Assembly (NCBI GenBank): GCA_029260735.1
Contig: JAJDCR010000157.1
Location: 1-64,000 of the forward strand
Direction: 5' to 3'
DNA from: Planctomycetota bacterium
GTDB lineage: Bacteria; Planctomycetota; Uabimicrobiia; Uabimicrobiales; Uabimicrobiaceae
Length of the DNA: 64,000 nucleotides
Shown here: positions 33,905 to 47,900 of the stretch, piece by piece
Position numbering within the stretch: the stretch's first letter is position 1
Layout: each line of letters opens with the position of its first letter
The notes under the pieces: model-generated
Seen by the model: the letters and a program-made list of their open reading frames with translations, nothing else
Databases searched by the model: none
What the model was told of the DNA's origin: nothing
Made by a program: the position numbers and the translations under genes

Positions 33905-35990
33905 TAACTCCTTACACTTTCACTATATGCCTTACTCAAACTAACGATGTGCGAATCAAATTTTTGGATGCCTTTTTTTGCCCAAACCATAAAGGCATCT
34001 CCTTCTTCTCCGATCATAAAAATACAGTCTAGTCCTTGGGCGCGCTTAAAAATTTCTATTGCTTGAGAAGGAGTTTGTACAATAGGACTCCCTATATTTA
34101 AGGAAGTATTGACTGAGATCTCGACTCCGATATATTTTTTCAACGCTTTTAAATACTCATGAATAAGAGAATTATTTTCTGGACGAACAATCTGAATACG
34201 ACTAGTGCTGTCGTGATGTATTACGGCAGGAATAACCTTTCGAGCTTCTTCTTTCACCTCTACGGTTAGTACCATATAGTTGTATGCATCATAACCATTA
34301 CTACTTCCTCCCTCCGACAAATGAAACCATTTTTTGGCTTCTTCTAATGTGACCATGGGTGCAAGTGGTCTTATTCGCTCTCGAAGCTTAACCTTATCAT
34401 TCAGAATTTGCAGAGTGTCTGGATTACAAGGATTGGCCAAAAAACTTCTATGTCCAAGTGCTCTCGGTCCAGTTTCTGCAGAGCCTTGGTAAATTCCGAT
34501 AATTCCATTTTCGGAAACAATGTAAGCCATCCAGTCAACCAGCTCTTTTCTGAAAATTTGGTCATTTATGTTTCCTAACTCTTCATAAAAAACAAAGTCG
34601 GTTTTATCCAAAGTTTCACGTATTTTATTAGTACTAGGAGGAAGTCCACAAAGAAAGGGAGAGGGCAGCTTTCCTTCTGGTTTAACCCCATTTTTCATCG
34701 CGAACTGATAGGGAGCTCCTACAACCACTCCCTGATCTGATGGTACGGGAGGAATCCATATATTTAGCTGGGCATCTTTTCCTAGATAACGGCGGTAATA
34801 GTTCTTATCAAAATGCTGTAGTAAACGCATATTAGCAACACAGTTTAAAGCTGTTCCTCCACATAACACTAGTTTATCGCTACCCGTCTGATCGATCATA
34901 AAAGCAATCATGTGAAACAAAGCATCTTCAAAAACCATTTGAACAGCGGCCGCTTTATCGACACGTTCTCGGTTAATTTTTGTATGCTTAACATTATCAA
35001 CGTTTAGTACAAGATCAGGATTCCAAAGATCTTCTACTCGTAGAAATGGCCCTAGAATATCTTGTAATCCAGAGTACTCATTTGCGGTCAGAGAACTATT
35101 TGTGTGAATTTGTCCATCATTGGAAAAATGAAAATACTCTCTTAGCCTTTTGTAATAAGGATTAGTTAAGCGACTACAGTTTCCCCAAGCAGCTGCTCCC
35201 ATGTATCGTCCTTCAGCGCTCAGAGCAGTCCAGCCCCCCAAAAATGAGGAGCATAACATATAAAAAACACCTAAGGAGTTTTCACTCGATAGACGCTTAA
35301 TCAGATCAATTTTAGTTCCTTTCGCTGTATACAAAGAAGTAGATCCAGCATCGCCATTTCCGTCGATACAGCTAATCATAATTGTTTGATCAAAATATTT
35401 TTCTTGAAAAAAAGGAGAAACTCCATAGGAAAAGTAGGCGTGATTTTCGTGATGGGACATCTGGATACAAGGGATGACTTGTTTTAAATTTAAATCTTTG
35501 GTTAATTGTTGGTATACTTTAACTAAAGAAGGAGAGGCTATATGAAAATTTTTCTGACTTTGTTTGTCTATCCCTTCTATTTTGGCTCCTACAAAACGAG
35601 ACAAATAAACATATAGTTCATTTTGAGTAATCTTTTTCTTCAGGATAAACGACTTTAAGTCATTTTTTTCCTCTTCTCCCACATCCCAAGCATAAAGAAT
35701 ACAAAAAATATCGTCCCCTGTTTTCCCTATTTTTGTCAGTAATCTTTTAAGTTCTTCGATGCTTTTTTTGGGATAACCAGCAAAATGTTTTTTGGCAGCG
35801 AATCTTTCTTCTTCATAGTTAGCAAGGATTCTTATACCTTCTTTTTGTGATGTTTCAATTAAAGAAACACCACTGTTATGAGCAAGACTCTGAAAACCTA
35901 AAAGGAGTACTTTTTCCCCTTTATTTATTTTCTCTGTGTAGCGTTGTTTCCAGATTTGAGTCTCTCTAGAATTATAGGAAAAAACATTGT
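33904..35990 (-). other. Carbamoyltransferase domain fused to the PKS C-terminus
   Basis: Residues about 4100-4793, a full-length NodU/CmcH/TobZ-type O-carbamoyltransferase. The N-terminal half begins LLLGFQSLAHNSGVSL, with metal-site histidines in MSHHENHAYF near 4276. The C-terminal YrdC-like half carries IGIYQGSAETGPRALGHRS. It should transfer carbamoyl from carbamoyl phosphate via carbamoyl-AMP to a hydroxyl. Such enzymes are normally separate tailoring proteins; here it is covalently attached to the synthase. Confidence 0.9.
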
Positions 35991-38900
35991 TCTCTCGAAG
36001 GTAATCGCTATTATCAGGAAATTTTACATTTTGAGTTGCTTCATTTTCACTATAGTAGGTTCCAAAAATATTTTCGGTTTTTCTTTTCTCATCGGATTCC
36101 AATTTCTCTACTCTATCGGTACTTAATCTTTTCGTATCTTTTAGGTTATGACTAGCAATTTGATTGCGATTGCCATTGCCATTGCGATTGCCATTGCGAT
36201 TACTATCATTTTTTCCATTTTTCTTTATCTCGGAAGCTATGTAATTTGTTAATGCTAAAATATTAGGATGATCAAAGACAATTGTTTGCTGTAAATTCAG
36301 ACCAAACTCATCATTTAATTGCTCAATAAATGTAACTAGAATAATCGAACTTAGCCCTATTTCTCCGAAGCTTACCTCCGCATCTACTTGATCATTCTCC
36401 AACGCCAAAACACCATTGAGTACTTTTCTTATTTTTTTGGCAATCGACTTAAAATTTCCATTAGGGATACGAGCAGTCATAGTTTTTTCATGTAGTAATT
36501 TCTCATTAAGGTAGGCTGAGGATTGACGGGACTGTAGTTTTTGTAATAGTCGCAAAGATTTACTTCTTTTTTTTTCTAATCGCTGTTCTGATAAATTAAA
36601 AGCACTATTAAATTTTTCTAGTTTCGGAGGGATCAATGGATTTCTTTTTTTCCTACTTGGCTGGAGAATCCAGCATTTTTTTTCAGTAAAAGGATAGGTT
36701 GGAAGACTAATGCGTTTTAGTTTTGTTTTTGGGGCTCTTAGGGTAAATTTTTCTCTTTTAAAATTTGAGTTCTGCTCTTGCTTTGGCAAACTAGGAATGC
36801 TCTCGTGAACTAATGGATGAATTATCAAAGAAAGCATCGGTTTTGAAGAAAGGAAGTTATCTCTTTTTTGATTAAACTTTGAAACCCAATATCTCTCTTT
36901 AGCAAACGGATAAACTGGCAGGTTTATCCGTTTTGGTTTTATTTTTGGATAAAGTTTGTTCCAGTCTAAAGCTAAACCTTTTACCCATAAATTTAGAATT
37001 TTCGAATACTTTCCTTTCTTAACCCAAGACTCTACTGTTTGTTGTAAATCTTCATCGGCTCCAAAGAGGGACAGAGTTTCTTTATCTCGTTTTACTTTTC
37101 CGAAGTACATTCCTTCTATACTCCGATCGCCAGCAAGAACCCCTTCTAGCTTTCCTTCTAATTCAGAAATAGAATGGACGAGTATACCTAGACGTTCCTT
37201 CATCGCTTCTCGCCCCACTTGTAGAGTGTAAGCCAAAGATTGTAAATATGTCAGAGGTGTTGTTATGCTCGATTTATTCTGAAGGAACTGCTGTAGATCT
37301 TTCATTTTTTGTTCTAACTGCTTTTTCGTTCGGGCAGAGATAAGAATGAGAACGGGCTCATTGTCGCTAGAACCAAGCGTAGAAATTTTTTCTATCCTGT
37401 CATTGTGAGAGTACTCTTGCACTATTATGTGTGCATTAGCTCCTCCAGCTCCGAAGCTATTAATTCCTGCTATCCGAGGAATTTTCTGACCATTAATGAT
37501 GGGGTTCCACGCTTTGTTTTCTTTTTGCACATAAAAAGGAGTATCTTTAAAAAGGATATTTGGATTGAGAGTTTTTCCGTGCATCACGTTTTTCACTAGC
37601 ATTTTATATTTAAACTGCAGTAAAACTTTTGTCAGTTGAGCAATTCCAGCAGCAGCTTCGGCGTGCCCAATGTTAGACTTAGAAGAAGAAATAGAGCAAA
37701 ACTGTTTTTTTGTAGTGTATTTTTGGAAAACATCCGTCAGGCCTTGAATTTCTATAGGGTCACCCAGAGCTGTTCCCGTCCCATGCGCTTCTATACAGCT
37801 GATATTAGAGGGATTTATTTTACTTTGTAGCAGTGCTTGCTCAATAGTGAAAGACTGAGAAACAGGATTGGGGACAGTATACCCGTTTGTTTTGCCCCCG
37901 TGGCTACATGCTGTCCCCTTAATAACTCCGTATACAATGTCTCTGTCTTCAATGGACAAAGACAAGGGCTTTAAAAAAACAACTCCCACTCCTTCAGAGG
38001 GAACATACCCTGTTCCTCCTTCCGTAAAAGCTCTACAGCGACCATCTGAAGCACTAAATTGACCTTGAGATAGAGTAATATACTTACTGGGGTGGATCGA
38101 TAAATTTACTCCGCCAGCAAAAGCCATTCTAGATTGTCCGGTGCGCAGACTTTCGCAAGCCAAGTGAATGGCATACAAAGAAGAAGAACATGCAGTATCA
38201 ACCGTTAAACTAGGTCCCGTTAAATTCATAAAGTAAGAAATACGATTCGCAATAGAAAATGTTTGGCTGTTTACGGGATAGAACTGTTTTCCCTGAGCGT
38301 AAGCAGATTCTGCCATTAATAACTGATAACTATTGAAAGTAACTCCAGCAAATACTCCTATCTTATTTCCATGCCCGTTTCTTTCTAGACTTTCCCTTGT
38401 GTATCCCGCATTTTCTAAACAATGCCATGCAGTTTCTAAAAACAATCTTTCTTGAGGATCCATCATTTCAGCTTCTTTGGGAGAAATATTAAAGAACATT
38501 GGATCAAAACAATCTATTTTTTCTAAAAATCCACCCCACTTGCTGTAGCTGAGACCCTTTTCCACTGCCAAGACTCTATCGTGATCAAAGAATCCTTCTA
38601 AGGGCCATCGATCCTTCGGAATTTCTGAAATACAATCTTTTCCTTGGCATAAATTATTCCAAAATTGATCCAATGTTTCCGATTTTGGATACCGCCCTGA
38701 TACTCCAATTATTGCTATATCCATAGTGAGTCGATCATCTTTTGAAATTTTTGATATGGGCTCTTTTATCGAGGATATTTCATCTTTTTCGGTATCTAGT
38801 GAGTAGGAAGAGTATATTTTTGAGCTGTCTTTCTGAGAGAAATCAACGTGCTTAGCTAGTTTCTCGGGATAATTTTGAAGTAAGTAGTATCCTAGCTCTT

Positions 38901-41900
38901 GGATCGTTTTGTGCTTAAAAAATATGGTGGGATCTATTTTTCCTATTCTTTCTTCCATTTTTCGATTCAGATCAACGATCATGATAGAATCTAATCCCAA
39001 TTCTTCAAAAGGATCATCTATCATGATATCTAAAGAAGAAACTTTAGTTACTTCTGAAAATAAAGATTGTAAATAAGTATTAACAGTGTCAGTTAGTCTA
39101 GAATTCTGATTAGCAGAAGACTTTTCTTGCATTTCCCTATTTTCATAAAGTAGTGGAGGAGTTACGGAAATTCTAGAATCTGGTTTTGAAAGAAGCGAGT
39201 TACTTTTTTTATTCTTTAATCCCGTAATCCAACATTTTTCCTCTGAAAAAGGATAGGTTGGTAGACTGACACGCTTTGGCTTTACTTTATAGTAGCCAGA
39301 AAAATATTCTTTTCCTCTAAGCATTGAGTTCAATTGTCTTTCTGACAAACCAGAAGTGTTTTCATGAAGCATTGGATGAGTCATTGAAGCAATAAACTTA
39401 GAAGAAACTAAGCTACTTCTTTTTTGACCTAATCCAGGAATCCAATATTTCTCCCTGGCAAAAGGATAAGTTGGGAGGTTAATCCGTTTTGGTTTCTTTG
39501 TTTCCTTGTAAAGTTTATTCCAATCAAAGGCTAAGCCTTTTGTCCATAGTTCCAAAATTTTAGAATACTTTCGTTTATCAATCCAAGAATCCATGGCTTG
39601 CTGTAAATCTTTATCGACAATAAACATGGATAGATTTTCTTTATCTCGTTTTACTTGACCTAGATACATTCCTTCTCTCTCGCGACTCCCAGCAAGAAAA
39701 TCTTCTAGCTTTTTTTCTAATCCTGCAAGAGAAGAAACAATTAGACCTAAACGTTCATCCATCGCTTCTCTTCCTACTTGCAAAGTGAAAGCAAGAGAGG
39801 GTAAGTGAACCAAAGAATTTGTCATTGCAGACTTATAATGAAGAAATCGTTGTAAATTTTTTACTTGCTTCTCTAACTGCTTTTTTGTTCGCGCAGAAAT
39901 AAGAACAATGACTGGTTCACTGGTATGAATTTCAGATGGAAAACTACTATTTATTCCTTCGTTGTCAGAATACTCCTCTACGACTATATGAGCATTAGCT
40001 CCTCCCGCTCCAAAGCTACTAATTCCAGCTCTCCTAGGAATCTTTTTGTCATCAATAGTCGGATTCCAATCTTGGGTTTCTTTTTGTACATAAAAAGGAG
40101 TCTCTTCAAAATGAATATTGGGGTTGAGAATTTTCCCGTGCATTACATTTTTTACTAGTGTCTTATGTTTAAATTGTAATAAGACCTTTGTTAGCTGAAC
40201 AATTCCTGCAGCAGCTTCGGCATGGCCGATGTTGGATTTAGCCGAAGAAATCGAGCAAAACTGTTTCTTTGATGTGTATTTTTGAAAAACATCTGTAAGC
40301 CCTTGTATTTCGATAGGATCACCCAGCATTGTCCCTGTTCCATGAGCCTCTATACAGCTAATGCTCAAGGGGTCAATATCACTTTGTAACAATGCTCTTT
40401 CAATCGCCAGAGACTGAGAAATAGGATTGGGAACTGTGTAGCCGTTGGTTCTACCCCCGTGGCTACAAGCTGTGCCTTTGATTACTCCGTAGATAAGATC
40501 TTGGTCTTCAATAGCTAAAGCTAAGGGTTTAAAAAAAACAACTCCCACTGCTTCTGCCGGAACGTATCCTGTTCCTCCCTCGCTAAAAGCTCGGCATCGA
40601 CCATCAGAAGCTCCAAATTGGCTTTGAGAAAGAGTAATGTATTTGCTAGGATGAAGGGATAAATTTATTCCACCAGCAAAGGCCATGGTAGATTGACCCG
40701 AACGAATACTTTCGCAAGCTAAATGGATTGCATACAAAGAAGAAGAACACGCGGTATCAACGGTTAAGCTAGGACCAGTAAGGTCCATCACATAAGAAAC
40801 GCGGTTCGCTATAGAAAATGTTTGACTGTTTACCGGATAGAATGGATCTCCTTGAGCATAAGCAGATTCTGCCGTCAACAACTGATAGTTGTTAAAAGTG
40901 ACTCCTGCAAACACTCCTATTTGGTTTCCCTCTCTCTTTAAGCTTTTCCTCGTATAGCCTGAATCCTCTAAACAATTCCAAGCGGTTTCTAAAAATAATC
41001 TTTCCTGAGGGTCCATGGTTTCTGCTTCTCTCGGAGAAATATTAAAAAACAAGGGATCAAAACAGTCTATTTTTTCTAAAAAACCTCCCCACTTACTATA
41101 GCTGAGCCTTTTTTCTACTGCCGAAACTCTATCTTTATCAAAGAACCCTTCCAGTGGCCATCGATCGCGAGGGATTTCCGAAATACAATCTTTTCCTTCA
41201 TATAAATTATTCCAGAATTGATCTAAAGTTTCTGATTTGGGATATCTCCCTGCTATTCCAATTATCGCTATATCAGTAGTCGATTGACTATCTTGTGAAC
41301 TACTGAGCGTTCTTTGTAAAATTTTCGATTCTGGTTGCTTAATCGAAAGAAAGGTATCACTTCCAGTAGCTACTAAAGTAGAAGATTCTTTTGAAAAAAC
41401 TTTTGCCAACCTTTCTGGATAGGTTTGTGATAGATGCTCTCCTAAATCTTGAATGGTTCTGTATTTAAAAAACAGAGTTGTGTCCATTTTTCCTATTCTT
41501 TGCTCAATTTTTTGATTAAGAGTTGATATCATGATAGAATCCAAGCCCCACTCTTCAAAAGGAGTATCTATGCTTAGCTTTGAAAAAGGAATTTTAGTTA
41601 TTTCCAGAAGTAAAGACTGCAAATACTTATTCACAAGATCTAGTAAATTAGGGTTCTTCTTATTCAAAAAATTATCAACTGACTCTTCCTTATTTTCATA
41701 GAATGGAAAAGTATGAAAAACATCTGGTTCTAGAACAGTCTTGTTATCTTGAGCCTCTGAAATCCAATACCTTTCTCTTGCAAAAGGATAAGTGGGAAGA
41801 CTTATACGTCGTGGCTTAACCTCTCCATAAAGTTGGTTCCAGTCCAAATAGAGTCCATTACCCCAAAACTTCATGAGCTTAGAGTATTTCTTTTTTTGAA

Positions 41901-44900
41901 TCCATGCTGCTATCGTTGCTGTCATGTCTTCGTCTTCAAAGAGTGTGGCTAAATCCTCTTCTTTTCGTTTTACTGATCCAGAGTAACAGTTTTTTATAGA
42001 TTCTTGATTTTCTAAAAAAGAGGAGAGTTTTTTGACTAAGTCAGGTCTGTCTTTTACTAAAAAAATGACTCGCTCTTCCATTTCAAGACGACCTATCTGT
42101 AAAGTATAGGCAATATCTTCCATCCTGTACTCTAGTGGTTCCTTTTCTTGTAAAAATAAATAGATTTGCTCAACATAAATCCGTAATTGCACTTTATTCT
42201 TGGCCGAAATAGGAACAAGAAAGAAATCTTTAAACTTGAAAGTACTTCCCCCTAAAAAAGAAGGAGCTTCTTCTATAACAAGATGAGCGTTAGTCCCGCT
42301 AAATCCAAAAGAACTAACCGCAGCTCGTCTGGGAGTTTGAGAGTTCCAATCTTGCAATTTTGTGTTGATAAAAAACGGACTGTCGTTTAGAGAAATATGA
42401 GGATTGAGAGTTTTAAAGTTAACAGAAGGAACTAATTTTTTATGTTTTAAACAAAGCAAAACCTTGATAACTCCAGAGACTCCTGAAGCAGCAAGTAAAT
42501 GACCAATATTACTTTTAACAGAACCCAAAGCGCAAAACTGTTTCTGGGAAGTTTTCCCTCGAAAGGATTTTATGAGAGCTTCTACCTCGATAGGATCTCC
42601 TAGTTTAGTTCCTGTTCCGTGCGCCTCGACTAAAGAGATCGTTTCAGGATGAATCTCGAAACGATCATAGACTTCTTTTTCGAGCATGAGCTGGGAGTTA
42701 ACACTGGGAGCAGTAATCCCATTAGTTTTCCCATCTTGGTTAATCCCCCAACCTCGGATTACTCCATAGATGGAGTCTTGGTCTTGTAAAGCATCGTCTA
42801 CACGTTTTAATAATAAAACACCTGTTCCTTCTCCTGGCACAAATCCATTAGCACGAGAGTCAAAAGTGAAGCAATGTCCATCTTTCGAAAGCATGTTCGA
42901 TTGAGACGTCATAATGTGCATAGAAGGGCCAGATAAAACACAAACCCCTCCAGCTAAAGCAAAGTCACTTGTTTGGTTCATAAGACTATTGCAAGCTTCA
43001 GAAATGGCCACTAAAGAACTAGAGCAAGCAGTATCGATAGATAAACAAGGACCTTTCAAATTTAAAAGGTAGGATATCCTTGCTGATAAAATGGAACTAG
43101 AAGTCCCCGTTAAGAACTTTGATCCTCGCTCGTGTTTTGGTAAAAATTCACAGTAATCTCCCGCTGTGCAGCCGACAAAAACGCCACATCGATGAGAGGA
43201 TAAAATTTTTGGATGGATACCAGCATCTTCAATACACGACCATGCACTCTCTAGGAAAACCCGTTGTTGGGGATCCATCCACTGAGCTTCTTCAGGAGAA
43301 ATGTTGAAAAACATTGGATCAAAAAGATCATGTTCTTCTAAAACCCCCATCCATTTGTAGTCATTAACTCTTAATCCCTTTGCTTTTGGATTGCAGTAGT
43401 CTTCCACTTTCCAACGATGTTTAGGTATCTCGGAAATACAGTCTTGTCCAGATTCTATATTTTTCCAGAATTTTTCTACATTCTTTGCTTGGGGAAATTT
43501 ACAGGCCATTCCAATAATCGCAATTCCCGATTCTTTGCAAGAAGAAGCCATTTCTGGAGTTTTTATCCTCTCTGATTTGTTACGAAAAGAAATTTTTTTG
43601 GTGGAAGAAAAAAGAGGACTCGTTGGATATGATTTCGCAGTAGGGGAAGTTTTTGCCAAGAGGACTCCTTCTACTTCTTTTTTTACGTACTGACTTAGTT
43701 TAAAGAGCGTTGGATAATCATAGACTTTGGTTGCCGAGATAGAAACTCCGTACTCTTGATTGATCTTACGTATCCAAGTTACACCAGTGATAGAGTCCAG
43801 ACCTAAATCAACAAAGGGAGTATCTTCTTCAATATTTTCGTTACTTAAATGTAATTCTTTTGCTAATAGATTTTTGAGAGTTGATTTTATAGAAAGCAAA
43901 ATATCGTTTTCCGAATCATCAGAAATGGCAAAATTTGTTTTCTGACTATGTGAGTTTGTCGTCTTAGAGATATCTTGGTTAAATTTTTTTTGAATTTGCG
44001 ATAAGGTTTGTGAGTTAGAAACAAAGGTCTTTGCGTGCATCTCTAATTCTAGTTCGTAGGTTTTTTGTAATTGTTTGCTAAGATTTTGAGTAAATTGCTC
44101 TTTCAGATTAATTAGAGTAGGGCGGGAGATTTGCGCTACTTTTTGGGCCAAAGCCATTGCGGAGTCATAGACCTGTTTACGAGGGAGTACAGGCATGAGT
44201 ATCCCTCTCATTTTTAACTCACTTCCTTTATATTCCTTAGCAGTAAAGAGTACTTCTCTTCCTAAATCACAGCCTATTTTGTGAGGAAAAACTAGGGTTG
44301 ACCCTGCTCCCGGAGTAAAGCCAAAACTCATAAAGCGAGTAGAGTAAAGACTTTCTTCACTAAAGATAACAAAATCAGAAAACATTCCCAAGGTCCATCC
44401 AGCACCTATTCCGTGTCCTTGCATTGCTGAGATGACAGGGACTTTACACTGTTTTGGCAATTCATAGATAGGAAGATCGGAATATTTAAGGGTTCCTTTT
44501 TGAATAGCTTCTAAAACTTCTTTAGTTCCCCCTGAAGCAAAATAAGAATCATAGCCTGTTAGAACAATCACTCTATAAACAGGATTTTTTTCAATATGCT
44601 CAAAAATTTCCGTAATGCCCTCAATAAAAGCCTTGGAGAACATATTTTTCGCTTCTCGCTCGATCATTTTTACGACAAGGATTCCGGGCGGATAAACTTT
44701 TGCTTTAACAACTTTAGAATTGAGAGAAACCTGAGTAGCAGTATTTACTACTTTCTCATTTTTTTCTTTCCAAATAGGAAAAACATTTATTTTTTTGAGG
44801 ATGCCTCGTTTTTGATGGCACCAAGATTTAGCTACTTGTAAGGCTGTGGGGACAACTTGACCGGCAGGAACGGCCTTTAGTGTTTTCAATCTTTCTTGCA

Positions 44901-47900
44901 ACTGTTTCCCTGTATACTCCGCTCTCGTCAGCAAAATTTCTTTTGCTAAATAGTGACCAAAACGAAGAGAAAACAGTTCAACAGCTTCTTTATTTGGCAT
45001 TTGGTAGCTATAAACACTACTTTCGTTATAAATACAGACATCACAGAAAAGACTCATCAACCAAGCACTGTCTTTTAGATCGGACTCAATAGCGGCAATT
45101 AGAGGGGTTTTCGAGTTAATTAACAGCTCTTGTAAATCTATAGGAAAAAACTGAGGGTGAGTACTGGTAATGACAATGGCTTGATATTGAGTTTGAGAAA
45201 AAGCCATTTTTAAATCAACCGGTAAAGAACTAGAATTGATTCTGATTAATAGAACTTCTCCTTTTGTCTCTAACTTGCTTTGTTCTTCTTGCCATTTTAA
45301 TTCTTTAACACAAGGATGAATTTTACGAGATAAGTGTTTTTTTAAATGTCGCAGCGATTCTTGGGGCATTTCAGCTAAGGTGGTTGCCAATTCTTGTGCA
45401 TAGCGATCAACTTGATCTTTTGGGAGGATTGGACAACTCCATCCTTTGTCTTGCAACTGTCTTCCTGTACAGCCATTCCCTAAATACAAAAAATCTTCTG
45501 TTTGGACTTTACCGAATCGTTCTATAAATAAAGATTTTTCTTGTTCTGAGGGAAAAAATTCATCTCGTGAACTAGTGTAATAATAGTAGTTTTCTTCACT
45601 GCAGATCATAAAATCACAAAGGATTCCGATTAAAAAACCAGCTCCAGTAGCATTCCCTTCCATAGCAGCGATAGTGGGAAAAGGAAAAGAGGCTATTTTC
45701 TGGTGGAGCTTTTGTTTAATCACTTCATTTTGTTCTGTTCTTCCTCCTGAAAGAAAGTGAGAATCTGTACCAGTGAGAATTAACACCTTAGCGGATTCTT
45801 CTTTTTCTACTTTTGCTAAAGCTTCTCCTAGCTCTTGAATTAAAATATCAGAAAGAATATTTTGAGTTTGTAATTCTAAAATTTGAACTACAAAAATCCC
45901 CTTCCCACAATTATATAAATTAGTGCTCAAAGAATCTTCTCCTTTGGTCGAAGAAAAAACATTTTCAAAAGTAAAAAGAGAAAGACTCGACAAAGAAATG
46001 TCCTTTGGTTTATTTAATTTTTCTAAGGCATAGTCTTTATTCTGTGGCGCCAAAGTAACTATCTCAGATTTTTTTCTTTCTGTTGAGAGGCTGGGATCTA
46101 AATGTGAAGAAGTAGAGTTGGTCAAAGTATTCGAAATCCAGTAGCGTTCTCCAAGGAAGGGATAGCTTGGTAAACTAATACGCTTTGGTTTTTTCCTCTG
46201 ATAGAGTCTTTCCCAATCAAAAGACAAACCTTTTATCCAGAAATTTAAAATTTTTTGATATTTTCTATTCTGAATCCATTGATCTATGGTAGAGTCAAAC
46301 TCTTCTTTCGATTTTAATTCCTCCCAGGAATTATCTTGAAAAGAATCGCTCTGATAGAGATTTTCTATATTTTGTTTTTTCTGAACAAAAGCCTCTAAGA
46401 TCTTTTCCAGTTCCGAAATAGAATAAGCAATGATACCTAGCCGCTGTTTCATTTCTTTTCTGCCAACCTGCAAGGTATAAGCTATATTTATTAAATCACA
46501 CTCTGAATAACTTTGATCTTTGATCGCAGCTAATAGTTCTTTCGCCTGAATAAAGAGAACTCTTTTGCTTTTTGCCGATAATAAAATAGCTACGGAATCA
46601 TTTGCTCCCACAAGTTTTTTAGAAAAAGTTTTTTCTTTGTACTCTTCTATGACAACATGAGCATTGTTACCAGTTATTCCAAAAGCACTAACTCCTACCT
46701 TCCGCAATCCTTTTTTTTGCTTCCAGACTGTATTTGTTGTAGGAATAAAAAAAGGAGTGTTTTCTAAATTGATAAGTGGATTGGGCGTGTCATAAGAAGG
46801 AACCCCAATAATTTTTTTATTTTTTAATGAGAGTATGGCTTTTATTACTCCAGCCAAACCTGAGGCTCCCTCCAAGTGACCTATCTGAGATTTAACTGCT
46901 CCCAAGGCACAAAAATGTTTATCCTTGGTTTTAGTAAAATCACGAAAGGCTCTCGTTAAACCTTGAACTTCGATAGGATCTCCCAATCTGGTTCCTGTTC
47001 CATGAGTTTCAATTAGGCCTATGTCTAGGGGGCTAATTTGAGCATCTTTCCAAGCTTTTTGGATTACTTGCGCTTGTAATTTTGGTCGCGGAGAATACAG
47101 GCTATTAGATCTTCCTACATGATTAATCGCAGAACCTTTAATCACGGCGTGAATATTATCCCTGTCAGTGATGGCTTTCTTTAGCGGTTTAAGAAGTAGT
47201 GCCATCACCCCTTCTCCAGGAACATAACCATCAGCATTTTTGGAAAAGGCGTGACATCTGCCTGTCGGTGACAAGGCACTAATTTGTGAAAGGAAAACAT
47301 AGTGAATAGGACTAAGTATGAGATTTACTCCAGCAACAATGGCCATATCACATAGGTTTTCTCGCAAAGATTGGACTGCCAGATGGATTCCCGTAATTCC
47401 AGAAGCACAGGCATTATCAACGGGAACAGAGGGGCCTTGCAAATCATAAGTATAAGATACTCTTCCACTGAGCATGTAGGTCATATTGCTGATATACTCA
47501 TAAGGCGAATCTATTGGGATTTGTTGGCGCAATATTTCATCCCAATAATCTTTGAAAGCACTCGCCACATAGAGTCCAGTATTAGTTCCGTAAATATTTT
47601 TCTCATAACCGGCGTCTTGAATTGTTTGATGGACAACTTCCAATAGCAATCGTAACTGGGGATCCATCCAAGTCGCTTCTCGAGGAGAAATACTAAAAAA
47701 TGATGGATCAAATTTGTCAACATTATCGAGAAAGCTCCCCCATTTAGAATAGGTCTTATTCGGAACAACTCCATTGGGATTAAACCACAAATCATGATTC
47801 CAACGTCCTGGAGGAATTTCTGTGATAAAGTTAGTTCCTGATTTTAGTTTCTTCCAAAACTCTTTCAAATTTTTTGCCTGAGCAAATCTACCAGCCATTC

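Noticed and set aside
33780..36200. Phase-variable switch at the hexamer repeats
   Set aside because: Units are six bases, so copy-number changes stay in frame and cannot switch the genes off.
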